A DNA stretch of 64,000 nucleotides from Deroplatys truncata. Lineage: Eukaryota > Arthropoda > Insecta > Mantodea > Mantidae. Where the stretch lies: contig CM060989.1 of the NCBI GenBank assembly GCA_030765065.1, positions 35,145,501-35,209,500 on the forward strand, in the 5' to 3' direction. This document shows positions 10,424-20,414 of this stretch, piece after piece; position 1 is the stretch's first letter; each line of letters starts with the position of its first letter. Made by a program: the position numbers and the translations under genes. The notes beneath the pieces are model-generated. The model did not search any database and had not been told where the DNA came from. It saw nothing but the letters and a program-made list of their open reading frames with translations.

Positions 10424-11639
10424 ACATTAATCCCTCTTAAAATTTTCTTTCTAGTATCAGAACATTAGTATGCTAGTAGGTAAAATGATAACAAAATTAC
10501 AATACTTATTTACACTTAAATGGTAGGAAATCATACAGCCCCTCATTTCCAGTTTATTTTAGATTAGGTGGAAAGTAGCTCAGCAGATACAATTTGAGAA
10601 AAACCATGCTATAATATTTTACTTGCTCATTACTTACTTTCTCTCACAAGCACACAGAGCAGGTGTGCTTGTGAGAGAATAACATGAACCTATTTGGCTT
10701 CATCATTCTACTTATCTATTGGGCTCTCGAACAAGTATAATCTTAATCTAATGGAGTCCACTGTTATAGGCAACAAACTGCTTTACTTACCATCTCTGGC
10801 TAGTTTATGGTTCCACCAATAGGGGGTACTTTGTGCTTGTCATAGTTCATGGAATTCACACTGAAGAGCCGCCAACATTTGAGTGAAGAAACACAGCTAG
10901 CCATAGAGTGCTGCAGTAAAATGACAGGTTCCTGTGTGTTTGAAATTTAGCTCGAGGTTAGGCTTATGGTGTTTAGGTTAGCGGGTGTATATGAACTAGA
11001 TTCCGACTTTGTTCCCTATCTAACTGGTAAAATTTACTTTGCGCTTTGGCCGATAGTAAGTGCATTGTGTCGGTGCTGTTCATATGGAAGAGCTGCCAAC
11101 ATCTGAACAAAAAACAAGCAAGCCTTGCGTGAATGACTGATTTAGGCCCTAAGCCATAAAGGATTAAGGGTCCTAAGCCAAAAAGCACAACTATGGGATG
11201 TTTTTATAAGAAGAGGAGCAATTATAAGATGTAGCTGTAAGATCCGCATGACTAAACCCCAAGAATTATGAAACTTTATTTGGTGGGAAAGACTCAGTAG
11301 GTAACAAGTGTGTATGGAAGAACAAAAAAATATCGCTATTTTCACTAGTACCCATGAGTTGGCACTTTGTTCCATGCATGCGCAATAGTAACAAAACGAA
11401 GTACTTTGTTGACATTTAGCGACGCATTTTGAATATGAAAAAGTGTCTTAAAAAGGGCAGGTGGGTGGGTGGATTAAAGGCTTCCTAACTGTTCACATCT
11501 CCTCTCTGCAAAACATTCCCAAACATCTGCACAATAAATGTGTGGTACCATCTGGAAGCGATTAGCAACTGCTCATTAAAGTTCTAACCATGTTTTCTCT
11601 CAGATTTTATTGCTTTACAAAACACGGACATGCTGCCAA
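10424..11639. repeat. CIAPIN1 intron 2 with hairpin and Rp copy 2
   Basis: There is no gene here. It contains a perfect 17-bp inverted repeat at 10639-10655/10663-10679 and two related blocks, GAGCCGCCAACATTTGAG near 10868 and GAGCTGCCAACATCTGAAC near 11092, which look like a diverged duplication. The second diverged copy of repeat Rp falls at about 11180-11520. Confidence 0.5.
10639..10679. repeat. Perfect 17-bp hairpin
   Basis: The arms TTCTCTCACAAGCACAC and its exact complement are separated by the 7-bp loop AGAGCAG. I see no coding or transposon context for it. Confidence 0.8.
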
Positions 11640-12087
11640 GCAGAACTTATTGTGATGTGAGAAACATAGGTTGTATGTTCTTGCAGATTATAAAACTTTT
11701 AGAAATGACTAATCAAATTAATAAGACAGACCTATCAATTTACCTCAATGATATAGATGCCTGCTTTCAGCTATTGTTTGATGAGGGTTTGCTAAGAACA
11801 GGAATGTTATGCTCTGAATGTAATGCTCCATTAAGGGACTGCACTATCCTGAGTTTTGCTGCAGGTAGGTGAATGCTGAAATACAGCCCTACTTTTACGA
11901 CTATTGGTTTTAATAAATATTTAGTAATTAAGTATGTACTATTCTTTTTAGAACTGGGCATGAAAAAGTCATGCAGTCTATGTGCAAAGGAATGTGGTTC
12001 AAGTGGGCAAAATTATTGCCCAGCCAAATTCTATTGCTCATCCATGCTTTGCACACAAGCAGTCATAGAGGTGATAATTATGGAGTG

Positions 12088-12970
12088 TGAGGTAGTATTC
12101 TTTATCACAACACTGTGAATGCCAGAGTGATTGTAGTGTAAATTAACATTATTGTATGACAATGATTTGAGATGTTTGTTAATTATAAGCATTGTTGGGA
12201 AATAAATTTACACGGCCTCACTGAAACTGACAATAGGAGCGGATAACAATGGAGCGAGGGGGTGAGTTGTTTGTCAATTAGAAGAGACAAACAAATGACG
12301 TCAGAGTAGCATGCCTTTCTTTAGAAATGGAGGGAATATCTTCCCTAGAGCATATGTGTTCGTAATTTTGATTGGAAATAAAAATAGACGCTAATGTTGG
12401 CGCGCTTTATTAAGCAATAGCAGCTCTGTTATAATGTTTAGGCATATCGGGGTGAGGGAGTATAAATTCTGAAGCCAGAGACAGGTATCGCACAGTTCAA
12501 CAGAATCATTCACAGGTTACACATTGCACAGTTCTACAGAATCATTCACGAGTTACACGTTGCGCAGTTTAACAGAAGCATTCATGAAGTACACGTTACG
12601 CAATTCTACAGAATCTCTCGCATCGTAAAGTTAGTTACAAAATGTGAAATACGCGAATTAATAATGTGCGGCAAATAAGTAATTGTAGTTACATTCGAAA
12701 ATATAACAGTTTCAGTCAGGCGTGTATCAAGAGTAAATATATGAAATTAATAAAGTGTGACGGCAATAAAAGTGTAAATACAAATTCTTTTATCAGTGTT
12801 ATCTTTTAGTAACAACTTCTTTCCGTTTACACACCCTGTTCAAGAGATTTTCTCGACTGAGTAATAATAGCTAGCCGGAGGACAAAGAACCCAAAATTCA
12901 AAATAGTAAGACAATAACAGGCGATCAGCAAGTAAGATAACATGAACGATACCGCGACAAGTGTTCGGTA
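12088..12970 (+). mobile_element. LTR-1 copy 2 (fossil LTR)
   Basis: This segment matches the reverse complement of the solo LTR at 8542-9508 over most of its length. It begins TGAGGTAG, has a TATA-like GGGAGTATAAA near 12456 and AATAAAA near 12767. The right boundary is uncertain because similarity fades after about 12970. It has an internal expansion of 36-bp tandem repeats. It is broken or partial, with no attached coding region. Confidence 0.65.
12490..12626 (+). repeat. 36-bp tandem repeats within LTR-1 copy 2
   Basis: Three full units of 36 bp (12490-12525, 12526-12561, 12562-12597) and one partial unit share GCACAGTTCWACAGAATCAT. The other LTR copy has only one comparable unit. Confidence 0.85.
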
Positions 12971-13212
12971 AGACACCAATGTATGAACTTGCAGGCAATA
13001 TCTGACGTGTTCGGCTACTGTCATGAATTATGCATGATCTCCAAAGATACCAAATACAATGCAAGAGGGAAAATTGGTGGTCCCAGTCATGGCATTCAAA
13101 TCTACAAATGCAAAATAGAACTATGCAAGTTCCATTGGGGACGTATCGTAGAGGGCAACTGGATCCTTGGATGATAGACACTGAAACAAATGAGGTGCAG
13201 ATGACGATATGT

Positions 13213-13299
<87 letters not shown>

Positions 13300-13302
13300 C
13301 AG
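13213..13302 (+). repeat. (AAC)n(AAT)n microsatellite
   Basis: About 90 bp of trinucleotide repeat switches from AAC to AAT. It lies inside the Merlin transposase remnant. Both strands stay open across it and would encode poly-Asn or poly-Leu/Ile, which should not be read as a protein. Confidence 0.95.
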
Positions 13303-13640
13303 TGATGCAAACATGCTCTATAATTTAATTGCAGAGCACGCAGAGTTCACCAGCACCATTCATTCCAATGCCTGGAGGGGCTACTATAGGCTAATGACTG
13401 GAGGATTTGCTGCCACCTTGCAGTGAATGATACTGTATATTTTGTGGACCCGGTGACAAATGTGCACACGAATAACGCTGAATCACGCTGGCAAGCTCTA
13501 TGGCATTGTCTACACAGGGGCGGCATTTGACGGAACATATAAATGTTCACATTTGTGAGTGCTGTGGCATGCTAACATTAAGAACCATTCAGTAGACCCT
13601 TTCCAAGAACTAACTGAAGACATTAGGCAGGTCAACCATG

Positions 13641-15243
13641 TGGTGTAGCAGTTAGGTTTACACTAGGGCAGTTAAATTAATGAGTTAGTGTTTAGTGTAC
13701 ATAGCTAGTCAGCGTAATTTAGGGACAACAAAGACTGCTGGCTGCATTGCTTTAAGTGATTCAAAATGAATAATTGGCTGCACTGGATTCCTGAATAAGT
13801 CTACATGCACAGTAAGTAAACAATTTTAAATCTTATGTTAAGAAAATGTTCTATAACACATTACACCAAAAAGTGTAAAGCTGTGCTTTAAAATAAATAT
13901 GGCACTGATGGACTTAGAAATAATCACGCGTCACATGTTGGAAAGTTGAGCAGGGGGTATAATATCACTAAATGAGCTGAAAGCAAACTTCAATGCTTGC
14001 CTAAATCTTACAGAAGTAAAAATACTGCTATTCTCGTGGATTACACCAATATGGTTGGGTTGGCAGTTTCTTCTATGCATCTTCAGCTGTAAAAAGAGTA
14101 CCTTGTTGACATTCTGCAATGGTTTTTCTGTAAAAGAAGTTGTCTTAAAAAGGATGGAAAAGTGGGTTGCAGGCTGTCTTAGTGCTCACATCTCTTCTTA
14201 AAGTCCCTCTTGTATGTATTTTCATTACTTTCATCTAACATTTTTTAGAGAAGGGGATATTATTCAGTATGGGGGTAGGAGCTGAAACAGTCAGGTACGG
14301 CAGACATTTTTTCTGGGGTTGTTGGCTAATGGATTGTCATGAAAGGTAAGAATATATATGCTATCCTGGATCATTCGGGTTTAGTTGCACAGATCCTACA
14401 CTTAAGCCCTGTTGTCGCTCTGCAGTTGTGGCCTTAACTGCTCCACTCCTCAACTTAAAAAAACTATCCCTCGGCTATGCTTTGCGGCTTAGGACCCTCA
14501 ATGTTGAGCTACGCCTTGCAGCTTACAACTAATGTTGGCAGCAGAAGCACAACAAAAGCAACACTCCCATAATGCCTCGGGTGGGATGCGTGTGGTCCCT
14601 GTCCGCATATGGAATATTACTGAGAGAAGGGATAAAAAGGTATAGGTATAAAGCAGCTTTACTGTTATAGGTTCAGTCTTAGTCTCCTTGCTTAGTGTAG
14701 TTTCATCTGAAACTCTTTCTCTGCAGAGTTAAGATAAACGTGTCCATAAATTGGTATTCTTTTGTGTGCAGCTGTGGATACTACTTTGCCTGACCAAACA
14801 TTGTTCTTACTCGAAGAGGAGAAATACAATCTTTCAATTCCGCGTAGACTGATTATCCTTCAATCTTTCATTCAAAACAACCTGGATTTTCTATCTCGAG
14901 GAGGATTCACTCTTTACTCATTTAATTTTCATTGCTAGGGAAATTATCATCTCATGGTTTGTGCATACATGGAGAATAGGTGAGATAGATATATGACAAA
15001 ATGGAGGAGTTACATCATTAAAATTGGAAGTAAAATGTTTCATTATTGGCAATTTTACACATTTTATTTGTTGTTTTATGATTCATGTTGCTATTTATTA
15101 TTTTTTCAATGGGTGTTAAATTAATTATATTTTTTTAATGGCCAGTCTTCTGAAGAATTGCAAAGGTTCATCATTTCCCCAATCTTAGAAGCTATCACAC
15201 GTTACTGATCTCTGCTATTCTAAAATATCTATTTTACACCTAC
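13641..15243. repeat. CIAPIN1 intron 2, mostly unique, with Rp copy 3
   Basis: A third diverged copy of repeat Rp lies at about 13960-14230 (TACCTTGTTGACATTC, GTCTTAAAAAGGATGG, CTCACATCTCTTCTT). The remainder to the exon 2 donor shows no gene or known repeat. Confidence 0.45.
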
Positions 15244-15575
15244 CTCAAAATTTGGCTTTTTGCACTGCAGCTCAGTAACATTTATTTTTTCATTTGTCTT
15301 TAATTGCTCCTTAAGGGCTTGAACTTCCTCCTCAGAAAGTGCTGTTGTAGTGACATTCTGTATGGAAGTCAGCCCTGCAAGTTTTAATAACGATTGAAGC
15401 TTTTCTGGGGTACTTAAATTTGCTCCATTTGTTCCTGTTACTTCTCGTATGGTTACACTTCCTCCGGGTTTCACAAGTTTTACTATTTCCCCTAAGAGAT
15501 CAATAGTATGTCGTACTGTGTGGGGAAATATCACACCAGATAACACAAAATCGAATGAAGAAGGTGAAAGAGAAC
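15244..15575 (-). CDS. CIAPIN1: CIAPIN1 (anamorsin) exon 2
   Basis: This exon carries most of the N-terminal SAM-methyltransferase-like fold of anamorsin, which is known to lack methyltransferase activity. It runs from a TTCAG acceptor to a GAG|GTAGGT donor, 332 nt, phase 1 in and phase 0 out, with 110 intact codons. Recognisable blocks are SSFDFVLSG (human SSFDIILSG), EIVKLVKPGG (human EIARILRPGG) and KKPNFE at the end, which continues as VGSSSLLSF in exon 3 exactly as in human (KKPNFEVGSS). The next exon lies about 8.3 kb away, beyond an intron crowded with transposons. Confidence 0.95.
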
Positions 15576-15721
15576 CTGAAATAAATACACTTCTTTATTA
15601 CATATGTTGATATTCTTTGAAAATATTTTGACATTTAAAAACATGAAACACAGGGCATGTATTTAGGAAGAAGGCAACCAATGAAACCGTAAACTTTTAG
15701 TTCAACATAAGTTGCGCTTAC

Positions 15722-15884
15722 CAACTGACAATCTTTCCACATTTTCCAACATAACCTTTCCCATGGGTCCTGCTTGTTTTTTCAGTTCGTCCACAGTGTT
15801 TTCTAGTGTTTCTTTGCGGACTGCTGAGCCCCACAAAACCAACACTTGACTGCCACGCTGTACAACCATATCGATACGACTCAT
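15722..15884 (-). CDS. CIAPIN1: CIAPIN1 (anamorsin) exon 1
   Basis: This is the first coding exon of anamorsin, a cytosolic iron-sulfur assembly factor. In the known pathway it accepts electrons from the diflavin reductase NDOR1/Tah18 for Fe-S cluster biogenesis. The exon opens at the ATG at 15884 and encodes 54 codons plus one base, starting MSRIDMVVQRG and ending in ENVERLSV. It aligns with the start of the methyltransferase-like N-terminal domain of human anamorsin (ENIKQL region). It ends at a GTAAGC donor just below 15722, in phase 1, and joins exon 2 to give ...RLSVG-SLSPSSFDF. The first residues do not resemble the human start closely, but no upstream in-frame ATG was needed. I infer the promoter lies in the roughly 230 bp between this start and the transposon end at 16118. 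Confidence 0.9.
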
Positions 15885-16539
15885 GAAGCTTGCTGCAAAT
15901 AATAGCCTATCTAGTCTTGTCCTGTCTGTTTATTTACCTTAGTTGGCTAGTGCGACTGCAAATAATCACACATTACACTGATATTGATTTTCTTTGCGTA
16001 ACAAATAACAATGACAGAGCATATTAATCACCAGAAGCACGATCTGCAACTATGAACTAACTGCACAACAGAGAACAGCAAAGTACTGAGTAACTGGTTC
16101 ATATTTCTACTCTATATCAGCGTTGCCAACTAAAAAACATTGAATCTCGCTACAGGTCGATCAAAATTCCGCTACAAAAATACATTATATAATTACTATA
16201 AATCATAGAAAAGTTATTAGTCTCTCTGTTGGTAATTTAGGCCTATTTTATTGCCGGTAAGTTCTTTTGATTAAGTGAATAATCAAGTTAAAATTAATTT
16301 ACATTTCTTAGTAAAATGTAAACAAATTGATTTATAATCGGCGCAACAGTTCTAGACACGTGAAAATCTTAATGAGAGCTATGATGCGAGTTGCTTACCA
16401 GATCAGGTGGTGACCGGTCGTCTGCATGCTGCAGGAGTGCGTGGGACAGTCATCGTCAAATATCCACACCGGTTATGCACTGCGTTGCGCTGATAAACTT
16501 AGTTATATACAGTATATTAAAATCCACGCTGTAAAAAGC

Positions 16540-18156
16540 GCTTAATATAAAAAACGCTGTCAATCATTGCCTCCAATTCTTCCACATCTAACAACCCTTC
16601 CTCTTCTGCGGAATCACTCACATTATTGCCGTCATCACTGCTGTCACTACTTTCTGCACCATTATCCTGGATGAGAATTATTTCTATTTGATTTTCTGCA
16701 ATTCCGTATTTTTCGGAATAATGATTCTTAATTTATTCAGCATGTCGCCATACATTTTCCCATTCTGGCCTTCCAATTTCAGCAAATTGCTGGCGTTATA
16801 ACTGCTCCACATATTTTAATTTAAAAGTGATATTTCTTCATGCCACCCATTTTTTGATATCAGCCCAGATTAATTCGATTGGGTTTAGATCTGGGCGATA
16901 CGATGACAGTCTAAGTACATTATGGCGATGTTGTATTACTATCTGGTCACGTATGTATGACTTCTGAAGCTGTTTGTTGGCTTTAATTAAGTTATATAGC
17001 TTTGTTTTACTCATGCTTTCATCTAAAGCTATATTATGTCTAAGTAACCAAGCTCTCATTTCTTCTTTCAAGGAAGTTGAGGTAGGTGGTTTGTGAATTT
17101 GAGTGTTGACGCATTGTGAAGCATTGTCGATGACCAGAACAGATCCAGCAGGCATATTAGGTAACAACATGGCGTTGATTCACTTCATGTAATTTTCTGT
17201 ATTCATTTCTTGATGAAAATCTCCTGTTGTTTGTTGCGACTTGTAAAAGAAGGGCATTTGGAACGAAGCCGATCTTTCCAACAGCACGAACGATAATAAG
17301 TATTTGCCCTTTGGCAACAGGTGCCTGCAAATCTAATTCGCTATCGTCACTCCAACTTTTAAATGCTGTATGACTGCTGTGTATGTATGACTCATCTTCA
17401 TACATTATAGTTTTTTTCTGAAATTTGTAGCACCACCTTGAAAATTGATGCTGATATAAGTACACACTGATATAAGTACATATAAAATTATAGTCATTTG
17501 GAAAGGTAGAATCAGACTGAAAAATTCAATGCCATAGCCGGGATTTGAACCACGGATCTTAGGCTTTCCGTGCCGTTGCTCTAACCGACTAAGCTATCAT
17601 GGCAACATTTACTTTTTATTTTATTATTATTTTTTTATTTTATTTATTTATTTTGCTTTTCTGTTAGAACTCTTCTATTTGATTTCGGTTTCTTCCATTT
17701 GAACCCTAAATCTTTAATAATTTTTCTGAGATTTGTAGCACCACCTTGACAGTTTCTGCTGTCTTTCAGCTTGATGAGCAATCTGCTTATTATTAGCACA
17801 GTTTTTTCTTCCACAAAGGAATTGTGAACCGTGCGCCGAATGACGCATTCGAAATCGTCTATTTCTGTAATACGTTTAGGGACCTTATGTTTCTTCCCAG
17901 GTGTGTCAAATGGTACTCTTTCATCCATATGTTTTTTTTTTCTCTTATCTTTGAGAACTCTGGAAACGGAACTCGGTGAAACACCAGTTGCTTTGACTAC
18001 TCTTTCTTTCACTCTCTTAAGGCTTTTGTGGAATTCGGATATAATTTCTTCCTTCATCTCTGCTTCTTGCTTCATGAAGTCGATGACATTTGCAATTATT
18101 TCCCTACTTTGACTATGTAACACCTTACCACTTAACTTTGAAAACATAGGAGCCAT
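16540..18156 (-). pseudogene. IS630/Tc1-like DDE transposase, broken by a SINE
   Basis: The N-terminal half is at 17644-18156, starting MAPMFSKLSGKV, with an HTH (GVSPSSVSRVLKD), TPGKKHKVPKRI, FECVIRRTVHNSF and GGATNLRKIIKDLGFKWKK. The catalytic half follows at about 16838-17465: MYEDESYIHSSHT for the first Asp, VLVIDNASQC for the second, and YRPDLNPIELIWADIKKWV for the final Glu. An acidic C-terminal tail (NGAESSDSSDDGNNVSDSAEE) follows at about 16600-16680. This architecture matches a DDE_3-type family frequent in aphids and other invertebrates. A SINE and a local rearrangement separate the halves, so it is not functional. Elements at 27922 and 46697 have a related N-terminal domain. Confidence 0.85.
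17500..17606 (-). mobile_element. SINE-B (tRNA-derived), copy 1
   Basis: Read on the minus strand this is a tRNA-like head with box A TAGCTTAGTCGG and box B GGTTCAAATCCCG, then a tail ending in CTTTCC. It interrupts the DDE transposase. Related copies lie at about 55150-55416 and 60553-60690. It is not a working tRNA because the acceptor stem is imperfect and the tail is shared with other copies. Confidence 0.8.
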
Positions 18157-19071
18157 GGTTATAAATATAACAAATATGAAATAAGTACTATTTAGATACT
18201 GCAGCTCTCTTTAAAATTACAACCAGATGCAGACACTTTCTATGCAGACTGTATGTGTTACGCACTGTGAGTAAGCAAAGGTATTATATCGCTTTCGTTG
18301 ATTAAGCTAAACATAAACCATTCCTAGGCTCGGCAGCTGGGATGGCAGTCAAGGTCACGATTCCAGAAGTTTTGCGCGAGTAATACCCGCGAAATGTTGT
18401 GCTCTTAGTAGCTTTTAGATTTAACACATGTTTCTGGATTTCATCTTGTTTCAAAATGTCGCCTCTTTTGGCCCCCAAACCAACATTACTTGCTCTGCAT
18501 TTTGCTTTTGCATTATCCTCTTTAATTGGTTGTTACCATGTTGGGAAAACAATCTTCTTTCAATCACTAATCGGAAAACCATTGTTTTCTCGCTTTCTTA
18601 TCTTTTGACAATTCTCCATGGTATTCCCGTTTCTTTCTTAGGGGTGGAGTACTCTTTATCACCCATTGGTAGTACTCGAAATGACAATTATTTTTGCAGG
18701 ATATGATTAAAATTTCTTAAACGTTTATTTTAGTAATCATAAATTTATTTTTTTGAAATTAAAATTTACAAAAGTCACTAAATCTTTCCACTTTTTCGCC
18801 GCAATGTCTCCCCAAAGGCTCAAATTTCGCTACGTGTAGCGGAATTCTGCTACATTGGTGACACTGCACATATCAATCCTAAAGTTGTCTGCATTCAATG
18901 GTTACAAAGGAACGCTTCCCTTCCAGGAAGCTCTCTGCGAAGCGTGTATCATCACCACCGTTACTAGGGTTATGATTTGTTGTTCAAATGAATATTTACC
19001 TTTTTAGAATGGACAGTGTCCTCATTAGAAAATTGACTTTTTTGGGGCATCGCGTCACACGCAGAACGGCT

Positions 19072-19361
19072 TTGAGTTTCTTTATTTATGGACGCTCTTT
19101 AACTGCTGTGGTCCTTAATGTCCCATTCTATATTGAGCGTGAAATACCGGTAAATTTGCTCAGAGGCCTCTTTATCAGGCTTGTGGTTCTTTTACGCCGC
19201 AAACCTACGACATGGGACCACAGGTTTTACTCCCCTTCCGAAGAAGCCATACTAAGGATTTTTACGCCCGAAAAAAAAAAATCCATCGCCCTCAGCCGGG
19301 TTTGAACCGCAACCTCGGGAATTAGAGGTGAGCATGGTAACCAATACACCACAGCGGATGA
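19072..19361 (-). mobile_element. SINE-A (tRNA-derived), copy 1
   Basis: This is an inverted copy of the SINE-A family, matching 36378-36642 and 50404-50700. The tRNA-like head is at the right end (GGGTTTGAACC as box B complement), and the conserved tail GAGTTT...TTTATGGACGCTC is at the left. Imperfect flanking repeats of GCAGAACGGCT type occur at about 19061-19071 and 19364-19375. Confidence 0.85.
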
Positions 19362-19375
19362 CGCACAGAACGGCT

Positions 19376-20414
19376 GAAGCACAGCAGTATGTGCAGAGTA
19401 ACCATACAAGAGAAGATCATGGCAATAGGAACATTTTCAGCTATGATGACTAATTTGTAGCAATATATTATGTCATTTATCTCGCTTGGATTCGTAGTGT
19501 TTAAAGAAGTTTGACTTATTCCCTTCGTAATGTATATTTATTTATTTATTTTGAAATCTTCCTACATAATTGTAGGATGCCAAAAACAAAGAACACCAAT
19601 TCAACATAAGTATATAAAACAAACAGAAATTAAAATGTTACAATTACAATTTAACATCCAAGCATGGACGTTGCCGACAGATTTAATAGAACAATTAGCT
19701 AATTGTAAAGAATATTTTATTGCGCAGTGATTCTTATCAGCAAACTTATCGCCCGGATAATCACCAGCTCAACGAAGTCACCTGAAAAGAGACTTTTCTG
19801 GGATAAATGTTATGAAATTGGTTATTAGGTACACTTTCAAATCCAAACTAATTTAAAATTTAAAGTATTTTCAGATACTGGCAGTTTGGATGGCAAGAAA
19901 GACGATGCATTTGTGGACTGTCCGGTATAGTACAACAAAGGAGAAAATGACAGAATGCTCTTGCTATTTGAAACTGAAATGCGGACGATATTTTCTACTC
20001 GAGGGCATTTTATGCCCATTAACAACAAACCTAATTACTCAATTTAAGGATAAACGGCAGTAAACGAGAAGGCAACTGGGCTAACAACCCTGTAATATTG
20101 AACAATGTTTTGGTACTTTAAAGCATTTACACAACCGTTTCACATTAAACTACGACATAGCCAGCTTGTCCGTTTAATCAAAGCCTCGTATGTTCTATAC
20201 AACCTTGAATTAAACGACAAATTTGTGTTAGAAAATAATGATATGCGGGAACGAGCACTGCTGCAACATGAATGACTAGACTATGGGGGAATGGCATTAC
20301 GATGACAGGATATTGTTCAAGCATTTAGGAGTACGCATTTGTATTTAATACTTCAGAGTGAAAAATAGTAAAAGTATTGCATTTATAAAAACAATTATTT
20401 TCACATCTACATTT
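19376..20414. other. Intergenic, no recognised feature
   Basis: This is AT-rich sequence between a SINE and a LINE, with no gene or repeat that I can name. Confidence 0.4.

Larger units (their letters stand above)
11640..13640 (+). mobile_element. Merlin-type DNA transposon remnant, split by an LTR and a microsatellite
   Basis: The better supported part is at 12985-13500. GKIGGPSHGIQI...GRIVEGNWILG corresponds to the IS1595/Merlin (ISXO2-like) transposase core KIGGPGKIVEIDE...RVVEGVWVLG, although here the catalytic Asp-Glu has become Q-I. Downstream, after a microsatellite, come STIHSNAWRGYYRL and, shifted, FVDPVTNVHTNNAESRW, the usual VDPxTGxHTNxxES block. A possible N-terminal part lies at about 11716-11850 (FDEGLLRTGMLCSECNAPL), where Merlin has a Cys-pair motif after a hydrophobic helix. 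The LTR-1 copy separates the two parts. I did not find the element's TIRs. Confidence 0.65.
16118..18866 (-). mobile_element. hAT-like outer element with BED finger remnant
   Basis: The ends read inward CAGCGTTGCCAACTAAA (left) and CAGTGTCACCAATGTAG (right), the CAGNGTTGCCAA style of insect hAT termini. Subterminal CGCTAC hexamers occur at both ends. On the minus strand at about 18440-18560 the segment ASNVGLGAKRGDILKQDEIQKH resembles a BED zinc finger (C...C, H...H region partly lost). I could not find a matching 8-bp target duplication. An IS630-like transposase lies inside, which suggests a nested insertion or a mosaic. Confidence 0.5.

Noticed and set aside
11630-12118. A small host gene with Cys-rich, two-exon structure (donor near 11867, acceptor near 11951)
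   Set aside because: The first part resembles the Merlin N-terminal region and the flanks are transposon sequence; the second part matches nothing I know.
8542-12970. A single provirus with LTRs at both ends
   Set aside because: The two LTR-1 copies face each other in opposite orientation, have different flanks and no retroviral coding region between them.
13030-13314. Poly-Asn or poly-Leu protein frames
   Set aside because: They are translations of the AAC/AAT microsatellite in a transposon remnant.
17531-17606. A tRNA gene on the minus strand
   Set aside because: Box A and box B are present, but the same head with the same non-tRNA tail recurs at 55252 and 60600, and the acceptor stem is imperfect; it is a SINE.
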